A stretch of 64,000 bases of DNA from Paraburkholderia bryophila (GCF_013409255.1 NZ_JACCAS010000001.1:4526001-4590000); one strand, 5' to 3'. Shown: positions 48,305 through 58,435, counted from the stretch's first letter. Translations and numbers: made by a program. The notes: generated by a model not told the origin, from the sequence alone.

Positions 48305-49135
48305 ATGAACGCCGACCTCCACTGTCACTCCACCGTTTCCGACGGCCAATTCGCGCCGGCCGACGTCGCGCGCCGCGCGCACGCGGGCGGCGTGACGCTG
48401 TGGGCGCTGACCGATCACGACGAGTTGGGCGGCCAGCACGAAGCGCGCAGCACGGCTGAGGCGCTTGGCATGAAGTACCTGAGCGGCGTCGAGATTTCAG
48501 TGACATGGGCGTCGCGCACGGTGCACATCGTCGGGCTGGGTATCGATCCGACCAGCTCGATCCTGATCGACGGTCTCGCGCGCACCCGCAGCGGCCGCGC
48601 CGCGCGCGCCGAAGCGATTGGCGAACAGCTCGCCACACTCGGCGTGCCGAATGCCTACGAAGGCGCGCTCAAATACGTGTCGAACCCGGACATGATTTCG
48701 CGCACGCATTTCGCGCGCTTCATGGTCGAAAGCGGTTATTGCACTTCCACGCAAGACGTCTTCACCCGCTATCTCGGCGACGGCAAAGCCGGCTACGTGC
48801 CGCATCGCTGGGCCAGGCTGAGCCACGCGGTCGGCTGGATCCAGGCCGCCGGCGGCGAGGCCGTGGTCGCGCATCCGGGTCGCTACGCTTACTCGCCGGT
48901 CGAATTCGACGCGTTTTTCGCCGAATTCATCGATCTCGGCGGTAAGGCGATCGAAGTGGTGACCGGCAGCCACACGCCCGATCAGTACCGCGAATATGCG
49001 GACGTCGCGCGCCGCTTTGGATTCGAGGCATCGCGCGGGTCCGATTTCCACGCACCCGGCGAAGGCCGCGTCGACCTCGGCACGCTGCCGCCGCTGCCTT
49101 CCGACCTCAAGCCCGTCTGGGAACGCTGGCTGTGA
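48305..49135 (+). CDS. PHP-domain phosphoesterase (RNase AM / YciV type)
   Basis: 276 residues. PHP metal motifs: ADLHCHSTVSDG (His6, His8), LTDHDELGG, and the late GSDFHAPGEG. This matches the YciV/TrpH family, whose members hydrolyse 3',5'-nucleoside bisphosphates and trim 5' ends of rRNA. A TAAAAT (48273-48278) precedes it. The next gene is yciO-like, and the yciV-yciO pairing is also found in E. coli, where they are neighbours. Confidence 0.9.
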   Translation: MNADLHCHSTVSDGQFAPADVARRAHAGGVTLWALTDHDELGGQHEARSTAEALGMKYLSGVEISVTWASRTVHIVGLGIDPTSSILIDGLARTRSGRAARAEAIGEQLATLGVPNAYEGALKYVSNPDMISRTHFARFMVESGYCTSTQDVFTRYLGDGKAGYVPHRWARLSHAVGWIQAAGGEAVVAHPGRYAYSPVEFDAFFAEFIDLGGKAIEVVTGSHTPDQYREYADVARRFGFEASRGSDFHAPGEGRVDLGTLPPLPSDLKPVWERWL

Positions 49136-49367
49136 TCGCGCGTCGTGCCTTGGCGGCACGTCGTACGCGAGAGCTGGGCGGGCGCGCTGCCCTCCGGTTC
49201 GGTGGTTCGCTGTGCTGTTCGCTTCATTCGCCGGCGCGGTCGTCCGATCTTCAGCCCGCCATTCGCTGGCAACCCGCATTTCGCAACTCAACCGCGCTTT
49301 CCAACGTGGTTTCCACGTCGTGTTCACGTGTGTTCCACGCGTCCCCAAGTAGCCACAGTTAGCGATC

Positions 49368-50003
49368 ATGTCCCAATACTTCCGGCTTCATCCTGACAAT
49401 CCCCAGCCGCGCCTCGTCAAACAGGCCGTGCAGATCATCAAAGACGGCGGCGTGGTCGCCTTGCCGACCGATTCGAGCTACGCGCTCGCCTGTCATCTCG
49501 ACGACAAGGACGCGGTCGAGCGTCTGCGCCGCATTCGCGGGCTCGACGAGAAGCAGCTGCTGTCGCTGCTGGTGCGCGACCTGTCGGAACTGGCGAACTT
49601 CGCGATGGTGGACAACCGCCAGTACCGGCTGATCAAATCGGTGACGCCAGGCCCTTACGTATTCGTGCTGCAGGCCACCAAAGAAGTGCCGCGGCGCCTG
49701 TCGCATCCGTCGCGCAAGACGATTGGCCTGCGGGTGCCGGATCACGCGATCACACTGGCGATTCTCGAGGAACTCGGCCAGCCGCTGCTCGGCTCCACGC
49801 TGATCATGCCGGGCGAGACCGAGCCGCTGAACGAGCCGGAAGAAATCCGCGAGCGGCTGGAAAAACAGCTGGACCTGGTGATCGACGGCGGTCCCTGCAT
49901 CTGCGAGCCATCGACCGTGATCGATCTGACCGGCGCGGCGCCGGTGCTGGTGCGGCCGGGGCGCGGCTCGCTCGCGCCGTTCGGGCTCGAGGAAACGGCA
50001 TGA
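49368..50003 (+). CDS. YciO-type threonylcarbamoyl-AMP synthase family protein
   Basis: 211 residues of the Sua5/YrdC/YciO family: the KXR/SXN-like region (VVALPTDSSYALACH) and the conserved TPGPYVFVLQAT and RKTIGLRVPDH are present. These enzymes make threonylcarbamoyl-AMP for tRNA t6A modification; YciO members are related and may have lower activity. The 232-bp region before it (49136-49367) has no supported gene. Confidence 0.9.
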   Translation: MSQYFRLHPDNPQPRLVKQAVQIIKDGGVVALPTDSSYALACHLDDKDAVERLRRIRGLDEKQLLSLLVRDLSELANFAMVDNRQYRLIKSVTPGPYVFVLQATKEVPRRLSHPSRKTIGLRVPDHAITLAILEELGQPLLGSTLIMPGETEPLNEPEEIRERLEKQLDLVIDGGPCICEPSTVIDLTGAAPVLVRPGRGSLAPFGLEETA

Positions 50004-50050
50004 TGGAAAGCGGACAGACGCCCGCCAGCGCGTTGTTACAATAGCGAGTT

Positions 50051-50713
50051 ATGGATTCTTCCCTGATACAAACCATTGCGGTGTACGCGCTGCCGGTGAT
50101 TTTCGCCATCACGCTGCATGAGGCCGCGCATGGCTACGTCGCGCGTTGGCTTGGCGACAACACCGCGTACGTGCTCGGCCGCGTCTCCATCAATCCGATG
50201 CGGCACATCGACCCGCTCGGCACGATCGCGATTCCGTTGCTGCTGTATTTCGCCACCAGCGGCGCGTTCATGTTCGGCTACGCGAAGCCGGTGCCGGTCG
50301 CCTTCGGCAATCTGCGCAATCCGCGCTGGGGCAGTCTGTGGGTCGCGGCGGCGGGGCCGGCGTGTAATTTCGTGCAGGCGCTGGTGTGGTACATCGTGTT
50401 CGTGACGCTGCTCGGCCTGAATGTCGACGAGGCGTTTTTCATCGGTATGGCGAAAGCCGGTGTCTATTTCAACCTCGTGCTCGGCGTGCTGAACCTGTTC
50501 CCGCTGCCCCCGCTCGACGGCGGTCGCGTGCTGCTGGCGCTGTTGCCGCCGCGCCAGTCGATTGCATTGTCGCGAATCGAGCCGTACGGTTTCTTCATCG
50601 TGATGGCATTGGTGATGACGGGCACGCTGTCGCGCTACTGGCTGAATCCGCTCGTGAATATTGGCTACGGCGCGATTACGGCCATCATGTCCCCACTCGT
50701 TTCGCTTTTTTAA
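50051..50713 (+). CDS. Site-2 protease family membrane metalloprotease (M50)
   Basis: 220 residues with the zinc motif HEAAH (His23, Glu24, His27) inside the first membrane helix and the third ligand in NLFPLPPLDGGRV. About five to six hydrophobic helices and no PDZ domain place it among the short S2P homologues. Substrate unknown. A TACAAT (50037-50042) ends nine bases before the ATG, so the mRNA may have essentially no leader. It is followed by trpS after 6 bp. Confidence 0.92.
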   Translation: MDSSLIQTIAVYALPVIFAITLHEAAHGYVARWLGDNTAYVLGRVSINPMRHIDPLGTIAIPLLLYFATSGAFMFGYAKPVPVAFGNLRNPRWGSLWVAAAGPACNFVQALVWYIVFVTLLGLNVDEAFFIGMAKAGVYFNLVLGVLNLFPLPPLDGGRVLLALLPPRQSIALSRIEPYGFFIVMALVMTGTLSRYWLNPLVNIGYGAITAIMSPLVSLF

Positions 50714-50719
50714 AGAACC

Positions 50720-51922
50720 ATGTTCCCAGACCGTATCTTTTCCGGCATGCGGCCCACCGGATCGCTGCACCTCGGCCACTATCACGGTGTGCTGAAAAAC
50801 TGGGTACGGCTGCAATCCGAGTACCCGTGTTTCTTCTGTGTGGTCGACTGGCACGCGCTGACCACGCACTACGAAACGCCCGAGGTGATCGAGAAGAACG
50901 TGTGGGACGTCCTGATCGACTGGCTCGCTTCCGGCATCGATCCGGCGCAGGCTACGCTGTTCATCCAGAGCAAGGTGCCCGAGCACGCGGAACTCGCGCT
51001 GCTGCTGGGTATGAGCACGCCGCTCGGCTGGCTCGAACGGGTGCCGACCTACAAGGAGCAGCAGGAGAAGCTGAAGGACAAGGACCTGTCCACCTACGGC
51101 TTTCTCGGCTATCCGGTGCTGATGGCGGCGGACATTCTGCTGTATCGCGGCTCGCTGGTGCCGGTCGGTGAAGATCAGGTGCCGCACGTCGAAATGACGC
51201 GGGAAATCGCTCGCCGTTTCAACTATCTGTACGGCCGCGAACCGGGCTTTGAAGTGAAGGCCAACGAGGCCGCGAAAAAGCTCGGCGGCAAGCGTTCCAA
51301 GCTCTATCACGAGCTGCGCAACGCGTATCAGCAGGAAGGCGACGACGAAGCGCTCGAACAGGCGCGCGCCATGTTGCAGGAATCGCAGAGCCTGTCCATG
51401 AGCGACCGCGAGCGTCTGTTCGGCTATCTCGAAGGCTCGCGCAAGATCATCCTCGTCGAGCCGCAGGCCATGCTGACCGAGGCGTCGCGTATGCCGGGCC
51501 TCGACGGCCAGAAGATGTCGAAGTCGTACGGCAATACGATCGGTTTGCGTGAAGACGCGGAAACCATCACGAAGAAAGTCCGCACCATGCCGACCGACCC
51601 GGCCCGCGTGCGCCGCACCGATCCGGGCGATCCGGACAAGTGCCCGGTCTGGCAACTGCACCAGGTCTATACGAACGACGCCACGCACGAGTGGGTTGAG
51701 CGGGGTTGCCGGACGGCGGGTATTGGTTGCCTTGAGTGCAAGCAGCCGGTGATCGAAGGGATTCTGCGTGAACAGCAGCCCATGCTCGAGCGCGCGCAGA
51801 AGTACATGGACGACCCGTCGCTGTTGCGCGCGATCGTCGCCGACGGCTGCGACAAAGCCCGCCGATTCGCCACGGAAACGATGCGTGACGTGCGCGAGGC
51901 GATGGGTTTGTCGTACAACTGA
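50720..51922 (+). CDS. trpS: Tryptophanyl-tRNA synthetase
   Basis: 400 residues, class I synthetase with HIGH-like LHLGHYHG (17-24) and QKMSKSYGN (KMSKS at 265-269). It is about 65 residues longer than E. coli TrpS (334 aa); the extra material lies between RFNYLYG (about 166-172) and KMSKS, and is rich in Lys/Glu/Gln (KLYHELRNAYQQEGDDEA). Such longer enzymes occur in beta-proteobacteria. It starts 6 bp after the protease gene, implying a shared transcript, and the methyltransferase gene follows after 15 bp. Confidence 0.95.
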   Translation: MFPDRIFSGMRPTGSLHLGHYHGVLKNWVRLQSEYPCFFCVVDWHALTTHYETPEVIEKNVWDVLIDWLASGIDPAQATLFIQSKVPEHAELALLLGMSTPLGWLERVPTYKEQQEKLKDKDLSTYGFLGYPVLMAADILLYRGSLVPVGEDQVPHVEMTREIARRFNYLYGREPGFEVKANEAAKKLGGKRSKLYHELRNAYQQEGDDEALEQARAMLQESQSLSMSDRERLFGYLEGSRKIILVEPQAMLTEASRMPGLDGQKMSKSYGNTIGLREDAETITKKVRTMPTDPARVRRTDPGDPDKCPVWQLHQVYTNDATHEWVERGCRTAGIGCLECKQPVIEGILREQQPMLERAQKYMDDPSLLRAIVADGCDKARRFATETMRDVREAMGLSYN

Positions 51923-51937
51923 GCGGATCTCGAACCG

Positions 51938-52537
51938 ATGAGCACTCCCGTCGCTGCACTGCATGGATTGAGCGAGCCGTCGCGCTGGGTGCGTCATTGG
52001 GCGCATCTGGTCGCGGCGGGCGGCGCGGTGCTCGACGTCGCGTCGGGGGCGGGGCGGCATGCGCGGTTTTTTGCGTCGCTGGGGCATCCGGTGACCGCCG
52101 TCGATCGCGACGCGGCCGCGCTCGACACGCTGTGCGATGCGCCGCTGATCACGCCGCTCGAGGCCGACCTCGAAGGCGCCGTCTGGCCGTTACCCGGCAA
52201 CGCGAAATTCGCCGCCGTGGTCGTGACGAACTATCTCCATCGCGCACTGTTTCCACAATTGTTAGACGCGCTCGCACCGGGTGGCGTACTGGTTTACGAG
52301 ACCTTCGCGCAAGGAAACGAAAGCGTCGGCAAGCCCTCTAATCCGGCGTTTCTACTCGCGCCCGGCGAGCTGCTCGAGGTCGTGCGCGGCCGGCTCCGGG
52401 TCGTTGCTTTTCAAGACGGTTTTCTCGCGCAGCCGCGCCCGGCTTACGTCCAGCGCATCTGCGCAATTCTGGAGGCGGATCGCTCAGTCGACCCTGCGCA
52501 GGCGGCACCCCCGCCTTGTTACGAGTTGACTGGCTAA
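51938..52537 (+). CDS. Class I SAM-dependent methyltransferase
   Basis: 199 residues. The SAM-binding motif I VLDVASGAGRHARF is followed by the acidic motif II (VTAVDRDAAAL) and a short C-terminal part with the VVVTNYLHR region. Small stand-alone methyltransferases of this type (TehB/UbiE-like fold) have varied substrates; none can be assigned. Probably translated from the trpS mRNA. Confidence 0.87.
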   Translation: MSTPVAALHGLSEPSRWVRHWAHLVAAGGAVLDVASGAGRHARFFASLGHPVTAVDRDAAALDTLCDAPLITPLEADLEGAVWPLPGNAKFAAVVVTNYLHRALFPQLLDALAPGGVLVYETFAQGNESVGKPSNPAFLLAPGELLEVVRGRLRVVAFQDGFLAQPRPAYVQRICAILEADRSVDPAQAAPPPCYELTG

Positions 52538-52580
52538 TCCGCTACAATCGCGGTTTACCTGATCAAATTCATGGCGTTTC

Positions 52581-53507
52581 ATGACTAACGGCAACCACAG
52601 CGGCACCCACGGCAGCAACGACAGCGTGCAGATTCGCGGCAGCATTCCTGCCATCATTACCCCGATGTTCGAAGACGGCGGCCTCGATCTGCCGGCGTTT
52701 CGCAAACTGATCGATTGGCACGTCGCCGAGGGCACCAACGCACTCGTCGTGGTGGGCACGAGCGGTGAGTCGGCTACCTTGTCGGTCGAAGAACACGTGC
52801 TGATGGTCAAAACCGCGGTCGAGCACACAGCGGGCCGGATTCCGGTGATCGCGGGCTCGGGCGGCAACTCCACCACTGAGGCCATCGAACTCACGCAGCA
52901 AGCTAAAGACGTCGGCGCGGACGCCACGCTGCAAGTCGTGCCGTACTACAACAAGCCGACCCAGGAAGGCATCTATCGCCACTTCGCGAAGATCGCCGAA
53001 ACCGTCGATCTGCCGGTGATCCTGTACAACGTGCCGGGCCGTACCGTTGCCGACATGAGCAACGAAACGATTCTGCGTTGCGCGCAGGTGCCGGGCATCG
53101 TCGGCGTGAAGGAAGCGACCGGCAACATCGACCGTGCCGCGCATCTGATCAAGTCGGCGCCCGCGCATTTCGGTATCTACAGCGGCGACGATCCCACCGC
53201 GATCGCGCTGATGCTGCTCGGCGGCCACGGCAATATCTCGGTCACCGCGAACGTTGCACCGCGCGCCATGAGCGAGCTGTGCAAGGCCGCGCTCGCCGCG
53301 GACGCGAAGACCGCGCGCGAGATTCATCTGAAACTCCTGTCGCTGCATAAGAACCTGTTTATCGAATCGAATCCGATTCCGGCGAAATGGGCGTTGCAGC
53401 AATTGGGCCGTGTGCAGGGCGGAATCCGCCTGCCGCTTACGCCGCTCGACGCGCAATACCACGAAGTGGTGCGTGGCGCGCTGCGCGAAGCGGGTCTGTT
53501 GGGCTAA
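52581..53507 (+). CDS. dapA: 4-hydroxy-tetrahydrodipicolinate synthase
   Basis: 308 residues, (beta/alpha)8 barrel. The Schiff-base lysine is K177 in VGVKEATGN, and Tyr149 (ILYNVPGR) and the GTSGES loop (59-64) are conserved. It condenses pyruvate with aspartate semialdehyde for lysine and meso-diaminopimelate synthesis. A 15-20 residue polar N-terminal extension precedes the usual start. A TACAAT (52543-52548) is a likely -10. It is followed by bamC, as in E. coli (dapA-bamC). Confidence 0.97.
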   Translation: MTNGNHSGTHGSNDSVQIRGSIPAIITPMFEDGGLDLPAFRKLIDWHVAEGTNALVVVGTSGESATLSVEEHVLMVKTAVEHTAGRIPVIAGSGGNSTTEAIELTQQAKDVGADATLQVVPYYNKPTQEGIYRHFAKIAETVDLPVILYNVPGRTVADMSNETILRCAQVPGIVGVKEATGNIDRAAHLIKSAPAHFGIYSGDDPTAIALMLLGGHGNISVTANVAPRAMSELCKAALAADAKTAREIHLKLLSLHKNLFIESNPIPAKWALQQLGRVQGGIRLPLTPLDAQYHEVVRGALREAGLLG

Positions 53508-53638
53508 GCGGATCGACCGCGGCACCCACCAGCGCCAACGAAAGCCTGCTACCGGCACTCCCTTAAACCGACGTCGATCCAGCCCACGTTCCCTGCACAC
53601 AGAACCAGGCACCGCGTTCCAGCATCACGAAGGACCTC

Positions 53639-54778
53639 ATGAAACGTTCCGCACTTTCCCTCCACGCAACCCGCATGGCGGCGCTGGCGCTTGCCCTGGT
53701 GACGCTCGCCGGCTGTGACACGCTGAACGACTGGTTCGCTTCCGACCGCGTCAACTACAAGGGCGCCGGCAGTGCGCCGCCGCTCGCCGTTCCGAACGAT
53801 CTCAGCACCACCAAGACCGACGAGCGCTACATCGCGCCGCCGACCAATCTGGCCCTGGGCGGCGCGCCCACGCGCGCGATCACGGCGGCGGGCAATGCCA
53901 CCGAAGGTCAACCGAGCGCGCAAGATCCGCTCGGCATGCATATCGAACGCGACGGCGATCGCCGCTGGCTGGTGGTCGACGGCCGCTCGCCGGAACAACT
54001 GTGGCCGCAACTGCAGGAGTTCTGGCAGGAAAACGGCTTCGCGCTGAAAACCGACGCGCCGGCCACCGGCATCATGACAACCGACTGGGCGGAAAATCGC
54101 GCCAATATTCCGGACGACTGGTTCCGCCGTACGGTCGGCAAGGTGATCGACTTCGCGTATTCGTCGGGCACCCGCGACAGCTTCCGCACGCTCGTGTCGC
54201 GCGCACCGTCGGGCACCACGGACATCTCGATCACGCACAGCGCGATGGAAGAAATGCTGACGGGGCAGGACAAGACGTCGTCGCGTTGGGAAGAGCGTCC
54301 GCGTGACCCGGCGCTCGAAGCGCTGTTCCTCACCAAGCTGATGCAGAAGTTCGGCTTGACCGAAGCGCAGTCGAAGCAACTGCTGACCGATGCGCGTCCG
54401 GCTGTCGCACCGGCCACGATCGACCAGAGCGCGGGCACGTCGACGCTCGACCTGCCGGAGTCGTTCGACCGTGCCTGGCTGCGTGTGGGCCTTGCGCTCG
54501 ACCGCACCAACTTCGCTGTCGACAACCGCGATCGCGCGAAGGGCATCTACTACGTGCGCTACGCCGACTCGATGCAGGAATTGAAGAAAGAAGGTCTGTT
54601 CGGCAAGCTGTTCTACAGCGGCAATTCGGCGAAGAAGCCGGGTCAGGAATTCCTCGTCAACGTGCGTTCGAAGGGCGACACGGTGACGCAGGTGGCCGTG
54701 CTGGATGCGAACGGCCAGGTGGACAATTCGTCTGACGCGCAGCGTATCGTGACGCTGCTCCACGCGCAGCTGAACTAA
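53639..54778 (+). CDS. bamC: Outer membrane protein assembly factor BamC
   Basis: 379 residues. A lipoprotein signal peptide ends LAGC (Cys26); the unstructured YKGAGSAPPLAVPNDL segment, which in E. coli BamC binds BamD, follows, then two helix-grip domains (about 95-200 and 250-370). Part of the BAM complex for beta-barrel insertion. The dapA-bamC order is conserved in proteobacteria. bamB, another BAM lipoprotein, is at the end of the window. Confidence 0.92.
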   Translation: MKRSALSLHATRMAALALALVTLAGCDTLNDWFASDRVNYKGAGSAPPLAVPNDLSTTKTDERYIAPPTNLALGGAPTRAITAAGNATEGQPSAQDPLGMHIERDGDRRWLVVDGRSPEQLWPQLQEFWQENGFALKTDAPATGIMTTDWAENRANIPDDWFRRTVGKVIDFAYSSGTRDSFRTLVSRAPSGTTDISITHSAMEEMLTGQDKTSSRWEERPRDPALEALFLTKLMQKFGLTEAQSKQLLTDARPAVAPATIDQSAGTSTLDLPESFDRAWLRVGLALDRTNFAVDNRDRAKGIYYVRYADSMQELKKEGLFGKLFYSGNSAKKPGQEFLVNVRSKGDTVTQVAVLDANGQVDNSSDAQRIVTLLHAQLN

Positions 54779-54785
54779 GCGGGCC

Positions 54786-55559
54786 GTGAGGTTCGCGAGT
54801 CTCGGCAGCGGTAGTGATGGGAATGCGTTGCTGGTGGAAGCGCAAAGCGGCGCAACCACCACGCGCGTGCTGCTCGACTGCGGCTTTTCGGCCAAGGAAG
54901 TCGAGCGGCGTCTGAACCGGGTTGGCGCGAGCGCCGAAGGTCTGGACGCCATACTGATTACGCATGAACACAGCGATCACATTGGCGGCGCGCTGACGCT
55001 GGCGCGCAAGTGGTCGATTCCACTGTACATGAGCTGGGGCACCGCCCGCGCGGTAGGCGCCGACGAAGCCGATATCGACCTGCAGGTGCTGTGGGGCGAC
55101 GAAGCGGTTGCAATCGGCGACCTCAGCATCCTTCCCTATACCGTTCCTCACGACGCCCGCGAGCCGCTGCAGTACGTGCTCTCGAACGGCGCGAGCCGGC
55201 TCGGCGTGCTGACCGATGTCGGCACATCCACGCCACATATCAGCTCAGTGTTGAGCGGTTGCGATGCGCTGGTGCTCGAATGTAATCACGACGTGCAGAT
55301 GCTGGCGGGCAGCCGCTATCCGCAGTCGCTCAAGGCGCGCATCGGCGGTAATCATGGGCATTTGAACAACGAGGCGGCGGCTGAAATCCTGGCCTCGCTC
55401 GACCGTTCGCGCTTGCGTCATCTGGTCGCGGCGCATCTGAGCCAGCAGAACAATTCGCCGGAGCTGGCGCGGGCAGCAATGGCGGGTGTACTGGGCGCAG
55501 CGCCGACGGAAGTGGTGGTCGCTACACAGGACGAGGGCTGTGCGTGGTTGAGCCTGTAG
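54786..55559 (+). CDS. MBL-fold metallo-hydrolase (YycJ/VicX-like)
   Basis: 257 residues from GTG 54786, seven bases after the bamC stop. The family start MRFASLGSGSDGNALLVE and the metal motif THEHSDH (His60, His62, Asp64, His65) place it in the metallo-beta-lactamase superfamily, closest to the YycJ group implicated in DNA repair. Co-transcribed with bamC and ends at a bidirectional terminator. Confidence 0.9.
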   Translation: MRFASLGSGSDGNALLVEAQSGATTTRVLLDCGFSAKEVERRLNRVGASAEGLDAILITHEHSDHIGGALTLARKWSIPLYMSWGTARAVGADEADIDLQVLWGDEAVAIGDLSILPYTVPHDAREPLQYVLSNGASRLGVLTDVGTSTPHISSVLSGCDALVLECNHDVQMLAGSRYPQSLKARIGGNHGHLNNEAAAEILASLDRSRLRHLVAAHLSQQNNSPELARAAMAGVLGAAPTEVVVATQDEGCAWLSL

Positions 55560-55596
55560 CTCCCGCCGGATAGCGCCGTAACCGACGGGAAGGTAA

Positions 55597-55637
55597 AGAA
55601 AAAGCCCATAACGATCACTCGTTATGGGCTTTTTCTT
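55597..55637. terminator. Bidirectional terminator between convergent genes
   Basis: A perfect 18-bp stem (55597-55614 with 55619-55636) and a 4-nt loop, with A- and T-tracts within the stem. It serves the MBL hydrolase gene (+) and the Bax-inhibitor-like gene (-). Confidence 0.9.
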
Positions 55638-55683
55638 CAAGACAGGCGCCTAAGTTGCCTAAGGCGCCACGCCTGGGTCAGAC

Positions 55684-56382
55684 TTAGTTGCGGTTGCCGC
55701 CGAAGATGCCGAGCAGCGCGAGCAGGTTCACGAACACGTTGTACAGATCCAGGTAGATCGCGAGCGTGGCGGTGATGTAGTTCGTTTCGCCGCCGTTCAC
55801 GACGCGCTGGACGTCGAACAGCATGTACGCCGAAAAGATCACGATGGCGAGGACGGACACCGTGAGCATCAGCGCCGGCAGGTGCAGGAACACGTTCGCG
55901 ACCGAAGCGAGCAGCAGCACGATCACGCCCATTAACAGCCACTTGCCGAGACCCGAAAAGTCGCGCTTGCTGACCGTGGCGATGGTCGCCATCGACGCGA
56001 AGATCACACCAGTGCCACCGAAGGCGAGCATGATCAGCGACGGGCCGTTAGAAAAACCGAGCACGAAGCTCAGGATGCGCGACAGCATCAGGCCCATGAA
56101 GAACGTGAAGCCGAGCAGCACGAACACGCCGGCGGCGCTGTCTTTGGTCTTCTGGATCGCGAACATGAAGCCGAAGGCGATCGCGAAGAACGCCAGCATG
56201 CTCATGGCCGGGCTGGTGGCCGCGAACAGTGAAAAACCGGTGGCGAGGCCAACCCATGCGCCGAGCACCGTCGGAATCATGGACAACGCCAGCAGCCAGT
56301 AGGTGTTCCGTAGCACGCGGTTACGCGTTTCGACCGTGCTGACTGCGCCATTGCGGCCAAAGCTATACGGATGATCGTTCAT
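55684..56382 (-). CDS. Bax inhibitor-1 / YccA family membrane protein
   Basis: 232 residues with seven hydrophobic helices (for example TYWLLALSMIPTVLGAWVG and FGFMFAIQ) and the family's acidic residues near the C-terminus (FDVQRVVNGG; YLDLYNVFVNLL). BI-1 proteins are pH-sensitive calcium-leak channels; YccA in E. coli interacts with the FtsH protease. AAGGAGAG precedes ATG 56382. Divergent from ndk. Confidence 0.93.
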   Translation of the reverse strand: MNDHPYSFGRNGAVSTVETRNRVLRNTYWLLALSMIPTVLGAWVGLATGFSLFAATSPAMSMLAFFAIAFGFMFAIQKTKDSAAGVFVLLGFTFFMGLMLSRILSFVLGFSNGPSLIMLAFGGTGVIFASMATIATVSKRDFSGLGKWLLMGVIVLLLASVANVFLHLPALMLTVSVLAIVIFSAYMLFDVQRVVNGGETNYITATLAIYLDLYNVFVNLLALLGIFGGNRN

Positions 56383-56697
56383 GGTCTCTCCTTACCTCAG
56401 AAGCGTGTTGCGTATGGTTGTGAAGCGGTGGTAACGGCAGTGCAGCGGTTGCAGCCGGTCGTGCAGCGAAGGCGGGGATGTTTGCCGCCGGTCGCGAAGT
56501 ACCCAACCCTAAGATTGGCGCCGTGGCAGGGAGTTTCAATGCCCAGAAAAAACCCGCACGACCAACGCTACCAGTATTCGGAAACTCCTGCTTGGAGTCT
56601 TTCAATCCTGTAAGGGTTCAATCGCAATCATACACGGGAACATGCTACAATAGCGGATTCATTTGAATCTGTAACCTCTTAATTTTTTGGAGTTTTT
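56383..56697. other. Divergent regulatory gap before ndk
   Basis: 315 bp, no supported gene. A TACAAT (56646-56651) about 46 bp before ndk is a likely -10 for that gene. A partial inverted repeat GGAGTTTC/GAAACTCC (56530-56537 and 56580-56587) surrounds about 42 bases; its role is unknown. Confidence 0.4.
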
Positions 56698-57123
56698 ATG
56701 GCGATCGAACGCACCCTGTCGATTATCAAGCCGGACGCAGTGGCCAAGAATGTGATCGGCCAGATCTACAGCCGTTTCGAAAACGCTGGTCTGAAGATCG
56801 TGGCTTCGCGCATGGTTCATCTGTCGCGCGCCGACGCTGAAAAGTTCTACGCTGTGCACGCTGCACGCCCGTTCTTCAAGGACCTCGTCGACTTCATGAT
56901 CTCGGGCCCGGTGGTCGTGCAAGCGCTGGAAGGCGAAAACGCGATCCTGAAGCACCGTGACCTGATGGGCGCAACGGACCCGAAGAAGGCAGAAAAGGGC
57001 ACGATTCGCGCCGATTTCGCCGACAGCATCGACGCTAACGCGGTGCACGGTTCGGACGCTGCGGAAACGGCAGCAGTTGAAATCGCATTCTTCTTCCCGC
57101 AAGTGAACGTTTACTCGCGTTAA
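56698..57123 (+). CDS. ndk: Nucleoside diphosphate kinase
   Basis: 141 residues, transfers the gamma-phosphate among nucleoside triphosphates. The phosphorylated histidine is His117 in NAVHGSD, and the N-terminal [12 protein letters not shown] is conserved. TTTGGAG precedes the start. First of the ndk-rlmN-rodZ-ispG-hisS-yfgM-bamB series. Confidence 0.97.
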   Translation: MAIERTLSIIKPDAVAKNVIGQIYSRFENAGLKIVASRMVHLSRADAEKFYAVHAARPFFKDLVDFMISGPVVVQALEGENAILKHRDLMGATDPKKAEKGTIRADFADSIDANAVHGSDAAETAAVEIAFFFPQVNVYSR

Positions 57124-57283
57124 GACCTGCGTTGCGGGCGGTCTGTGCAGCCGAAACTGATTTATCGCACGAATCGTCCGGCAAAGTAGTAAGGTAAAAG
57201 CAGCAGGAATGGGCGCGAACGGCATTGCGTTCATGCAGCTTGTTGCATGAACGTAGTCTCGCACTGAAATGGCAGGATTCGAT

Positions 57284-58435
57284 ATGACGAGCAGTTCCAC
57301 CGTCAACCTTCTCGACCTCGACGCCCAAGGGCTCGTCGCTTACTGCGGCAGCCTGGGCGAGAAGCCGTTTCGCGCCAAGCAATTGCAGCGCTGGATTCAT
57401 CAGTACAACGCTGCCGACTTCGACGGCATGACCGATCTCGCGAAGTCCTTGCGCGAAAAGCTCAAAGGGCGCGCCACGATCTCGATGCCGGGCATCGTCA
57501 GCGACCATATTTCGACCGACGGCACACGCAAGTGGCTGATCGACGTCGGCAACAGCAACGCGGTTGAAACCGTCTATATCCCGGAAGAAACGCGCGGCAC
57601 GTTGTGCGTGTCGTCGCAGGCTGGGTGCGCGGTCAACTGCCGTTTCTGTTCGACCGGCAAGCAGGGTTTCTCCCGCAATCTCTCTACTGCTGAAATCATC
57701 GGCCAGTTGCGCATGGCCGAATTCTCGCTGCGCGCCACGCGCGGTGGGGACGGCGGCCGCGCCACGGGTGGCGACGGCAAGGGCGATCGCGTCGTCACGA
57801 ACGTCGTGATGATGGGTATGGGCGAGCCGCTGCTGAATTACGACGCAGTCGTGCCGGCCATGCGTCTGATGCTTGACGACAACGCCTACGGCCTGTCGCG
57901 CCGGCGCGTCACGCTGTCCACGTCGGGCGTCGTGCCGATGATGGACCGGCTCGGCGCCGATCTGCCGGTAGCGCTCGCGGTGTCGTTGCACGCACCGAGC
58001 GATCCGCTGCGCGACATGCTGGTGCCGCTGAACAAGAAGTACCCGCTGCGCGAACTGATGGCCGCTTGCCAGCGCTATCTGAAAGTCGCGCCGCGCGATT
58101 TCATTACGTTCGAATATTGCATGCTCGACGGTGTGAACGACAGCGAGGCGCAAGCGCGCGAATTGCTGGCCGTCACGCGCGACGTCCCATGCAAGTTCAA
58201 TCTGATTCCGTTCAATCCGTTCCCCGAATCGGGCCTCTTCCGCTCGAAGCCGGAACAGATCAAACGGTTTGCGCAAGTGTTGATGGACGCGGGCGTCGTC
58301 ACCACGGTGCGCAAAACACGCGGCGATGATATCGACGCAGCCTGCGGTCAGTTGGCCGGTGCGGTGCAAGACCGCACGCGCCTCGCTGAGCGCACCGGGA
58401 AGGCGGCGAAGATTATCGAGGTTCGGGCCGTGTAA
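57284..58435 (+). CDS. rlmN: Dual-specificity RNA methyltransferase RlmN
   Basis: 383 residues, a radical-SAM enzyme that makes 2-methyladenosine in 23S rRNA and in some tRNAs. The CX3CX2C cluster motif is C115, C119, C122 ([11 protein letters not shown]); the conserved catalytic C-terminal cysteine lies in [10 protein letters not shown] Gly/Arg/Asp-rich insertion (about 155-171) is unlike E. coli. ATG 57284 has CAGGA seven bases upstream; ATG 57269 is in frame but lacks one. Confidence 0.95.
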   Translation: MTSSSTVNLLDLDAQGLVAYCGSLGEKPFRAKQLQRWIHQYNAADFDGMTDLAKSLREKLKGRATISMPGIVSDHISTDGTRKWLIDVGNSNAVETVYIPEETRGTLCVSSQAGCAVNCRFCSTGKQGFSRNLSTAEIIGQLRMAEFSLRATRGGDGGRATGGDGKGDRVVTNVVMMGMGEPLLNYDAVVPAMRLMLDDNAYGLSRRRVTLSTSGVVPMMDRLGADLPVALAVSLHAPSDPLRDMLVPLNKKYPLRELMAACQRYLKVAPRDFITFEYCMLDGVNDSEAQARELLAVTRDVPCKFNLIPFNPFPESGLFRSKPEQIKRFAQVLMDAGVVTTVRKTRGDDIDAACGQLAGAVQDRTRLAERTGKAAKIIEVRAV

